Assembly (NCBI GenBank): GCA_030038695.1
Contig: JASHSN010000028.1
Location: forward strand, 1-8,407
Reading direction: 5' to 3'
DNA from: Nitrososphaeraceae archaeon
GTDB taxonomy: Archaea > Thermoproteota > Nitrososphaeria > Nitrososphaerales > Nitrososphaeraceae
DNA: 8,407 bases
Positions 6,767 through 8,407 of this stretch are shown here, piece by piece (positions within the stretch are counted from its first letter, which is position 1; each line of letters begins with the position of its first letter). The translations under genes were made by a program, and so were the position numbers. The notes beneath the pieces were generated by a model that saw nothing but the letters and a program-made list of their open reading frames with translations, made no database searches and was not told the origin of the DNA.

Positions 6767-8407
6767 CTATATTTCAAATCTTTTATTATGGAGAGGTAGA
6801 CTAAATCCAAACGTAGCTCCTTTACCTTCAGGATAATTATTCTTACCCCATATCTTACCACCATGAGCATCGATTATGCTTTTTGATATGAAGAGACCAA
6901 GTCCGGTACCTGTTGTAGATTTCGTGGCAAATTTCGTGAATAGTCTAGGTAATATTTCAGAATCTATGCCATGGCCAGTATCGGTTATACTCACAACAAT
7001 CTCCTTGGTATTGGGTACTACGGTTATACTCACAGTACCTTCATCTGTGAATTTAATAGCATTACTTAGGAGATTTGAAATCACCTGATTAATCCTGTTC
7101 TTGTCTGCCTCGATAAATATATCTTCTTTAGAGCCTATAAACTCTAATTTCAGATTAGTATCTTTGTATTCTTTAGCAACCTGGTTGCTGAAGTCCGCTA
7201 CTACATTTAATATCATCTCACTAAGATTGAATGACTCTGTTTTTAAGTCTAAAGATTTGCTTTCTATTCTACTGATGTCTAAAATGTCTTCAGTAAGTCT
7301 TTGAAGTCTTTTTGCATTTCTAATTATGACATCAAGGTATCTTGCTTCTTCACCATCTGTTTCTTTTGAGCGAAGGATATCAGCTAATCCAAGTATTGGT
7401 TGTATAGGGGTACGTAGTTCATGAGCCGCTACATTAATAAACTCTTGCTGCATCTTATCATGAATTTTCAATTGTTCATATAGTTCATTTTGCTTCCAGA
7501 GGCTTTCAAATATAGAAGCATATGAAGAAATGATTGATTTGCTATTGGAGTAAGTAGCTAATCCGGCCGCGTAGTATGAACTATCCTTTGTATCATCTCT
7601 TAATTCTACAATCATACAATCTTTTTTATCTATTAGTATAATGGTGATCCTCGTCTGCATATTTTCTTCAGCAACTCTAAAGTCTACAAGCGGACATGCT
7701 TTTGCTGCTTGATCTATAGTGTCTTTGATCTGTTTGTCTCCAGGAATAAGTATCCTGACTTGAACATGACGTTCTTCTGTAGCTTCCTTTAACAGCTGCA
7801 ATAATCCCATATTGACCTGACGACGGAATTCATTCGGCGTTGCAAATATTGATAATACCTCATATTTTGACTTCTTTACATATTCCCAAGCTAGTTCTAT
7901 CCCTTCTCTTGGATTTTGAATAATTTCTATATCGGTCAGATCCGTCCCTTCGTCAATCTCTTTTATCCTATCCTCCGCGTCTATCCCTTTAGTCCATAGG
8001 TCTTCAAATATAGAACGGAAGTGATCGATATATGCTGGCTCGTTACTGAGCAATAGGCTCTGAATCATTTTTCCTCCTTCCATCTTTTCTATTGTAGCAG
8101 CTATTTCTTTATCGGAAACTCCAAAACTCATCGGTGGTAGATTTTTGACATGCCTTATCCTGATACCAGCGTCTAGAAATGCCTTGACGAATTTTTCATT
8201 ACCTTGGGTAATATTGCTGATATATCTAACGCCCTTGTGTTCTCCTTTCTTTTGCTTCTCCAATAATTTTTTCCTTATCTCAAAGAAATGGTTGTAGCTA
8301 TACTGCATTCCTCCAGAGGATAGACATGCACATATCTCATTCGAATTAGCTACTTGACGACCGATTTCCTTTACGATTTCATCTGGGTCTTCTATTATCT
8401 TGGTTTG
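6767..8407 (-). CDS. Sensor histidine kinase, 5' end beyond the window
   Basis: The frame is open from the right edge (QTKIIEDPDEIVKEIGRQVA...) to TAG 6767, 546 residues in view. The ATG at 8308, although preceded by GGAGG, is internal: the 33 codons before it are open and protein-like (ANSNEICACLSSGG). The first ~270 residues form two alpha/beta sensor modules, with GVRYISNIT / LPPMSFGVSDKE / LLLSNEPAYIDHF and then EVLSIFATPNEFRRQ / HVQVRILIPGD, of the phospholipase-D-like type seen in TrmB-like ligand sensors. No transmembrane segment is visible, so it is cytoplasmic. HisKA follows with H-box AAHELRTPIQPI (phosphorylated His at 7421-7423), then HATPase_c with the N box NRINQVISNLLSNAIKFT, G1 DTGHGID, F box PRLFTKF and G2 TGTGLGLFIS. 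All catalytic boxes are present. No response regulator is adjacent, so its partner is encoded elsewhere. The signal is unknown. Confidence 0.93.
   Translation of the reverse strand, partial: QTKIIEDPDEIVKEIGRQVANSNEICACLSSGGMQYSYNHFFEIRKKLLEKQKKGEHKGVRYISNITQGNEKFVKAFLDAGIRIRHVKNLPPMSFGVSDKEIAATIEKMEGGKMIQSLLLSNEPAYIDHFRSIFEDLWTKGIDAEDRIKEIDEGTDLTDIEIIQNPREGIELAWEYVKKSKYEVLSIFATPNEFRRQVNMGLLQLLKEATEERHVQVRILIPGDKQIKDTIDQAAKACPLVDFRVAEENMQTRITIILIDKKDCMIVELRDDTKDSSYYAAGLATYSNSKSIISSYASIFESLWKQNELYEQLKIHDKMQQEFINVAAHELRTPIQPILGLADILRSKETDGEEARYLDVIIRNAKRLQRLTEDILDISRIESKSLDLKTESFNLSEMILNVVADFSNQVAKEYKDTNLKLEFIGSKEDIFIEADKNRINQVISNLLSNAIKFTDEGTVSITVVPNTKEIVVSITDTGHGIDSEILPRLFTKFATKSTTGTGLGLFISKSIIDAHGGKIWGKNNYPEGKGATFGFSLPLHNKRFEI

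Noticed and set aside
6876..7304. Two + strand open frames inside the kinase
   Set aside because: They lie antisense to the HATPase and dimerisation regions, which show all the expected motifs.
1..8407. CRISPR array or complete defence operon
   Set aside because: No regularly spaced repeats were seen; the only tandem repeat is TTATCGA x3, and the STAND gene stands alone and broken.

Overview
The window looks like an accessory, decaying stretch of an AT-rich ammonia-oxidising archaeal genome (Nitrososphaerota, probably Nitrososphaera/Nitrosocosmicus-like). This is judged from protein style only: a histidine kinase with the AAHELRTPIQPILGLADIL H-box, a short 'MKYRDRNEII' winged-helix regulator fragment, a recombinase with the N-terminal domain and coiled-coil tail usual in this phylum, and TATA boxes sitting where leaderless transcripts would need them. 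No database search was possible.

Layout. (1) 2-1851, + strand: remains of one STAND-type signalling ATPase (winged-helix end, P-loop NTPase, TPR repeats), broken by two single-base insertions in short homopolymers. (2) 1994-2685, - strand: a tyrosine-recombinase/integrase pseudogene with two frameshifts and the catalytic core missing between the box I arginine and the coiled-coil tail. (3) 2729-3486, + strand: a frameshifted gene ending in a domain like subunit A of methyl-H4MPT:coenzyme M methyltransferase (MtrA/DUF4346 type). It abuts the broken 5' end of the integrase head to head. (4) 3487-5006: 1.5 kb with no confident gene, only a frameshifted small reading frame and two inverted repeats. 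(5) 5007-5540, + strand: a secreted protein gene with a clear signal peptide and TATA box, interrupted by one in-frame TAA, followed by an oxidoreductase-like scrap. (6) 5918-6106, - strand: an intact small CxxC...CxxH protein with a perfect inverted repeat between its TATA box and start codon. (7) 6254-6361, - strand: the N-terminal half of a winged-helix regulator. (8) 6512-6748, - strand: an unrecognised Ser/Thr-rich short ORF just behind the kinase. (9) 6767-8407, - strand: a large sensor histidine kinase, intact in the window and running off its right edge. The start codon preceded by GGAGG at 8308 is internal.

The genes do not form one pathway. The common theme is decay: at least five separate genes are broken by one-base indels, a nonsense codon, truncation or internal deletion, while the kinase (547 codons) and the small zinc protein are clean. 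A dead integrase at the centre suggests a former integrated element or a site of repeated insertion and loss. I found no convincing complete novel system. The most interesting items are the reconstructable winged helix-NTPase-TPR gene, the methanogen-type MtrA-like domain, the integrase with its core deleted, and the operator-like repeat before the zinc protein.
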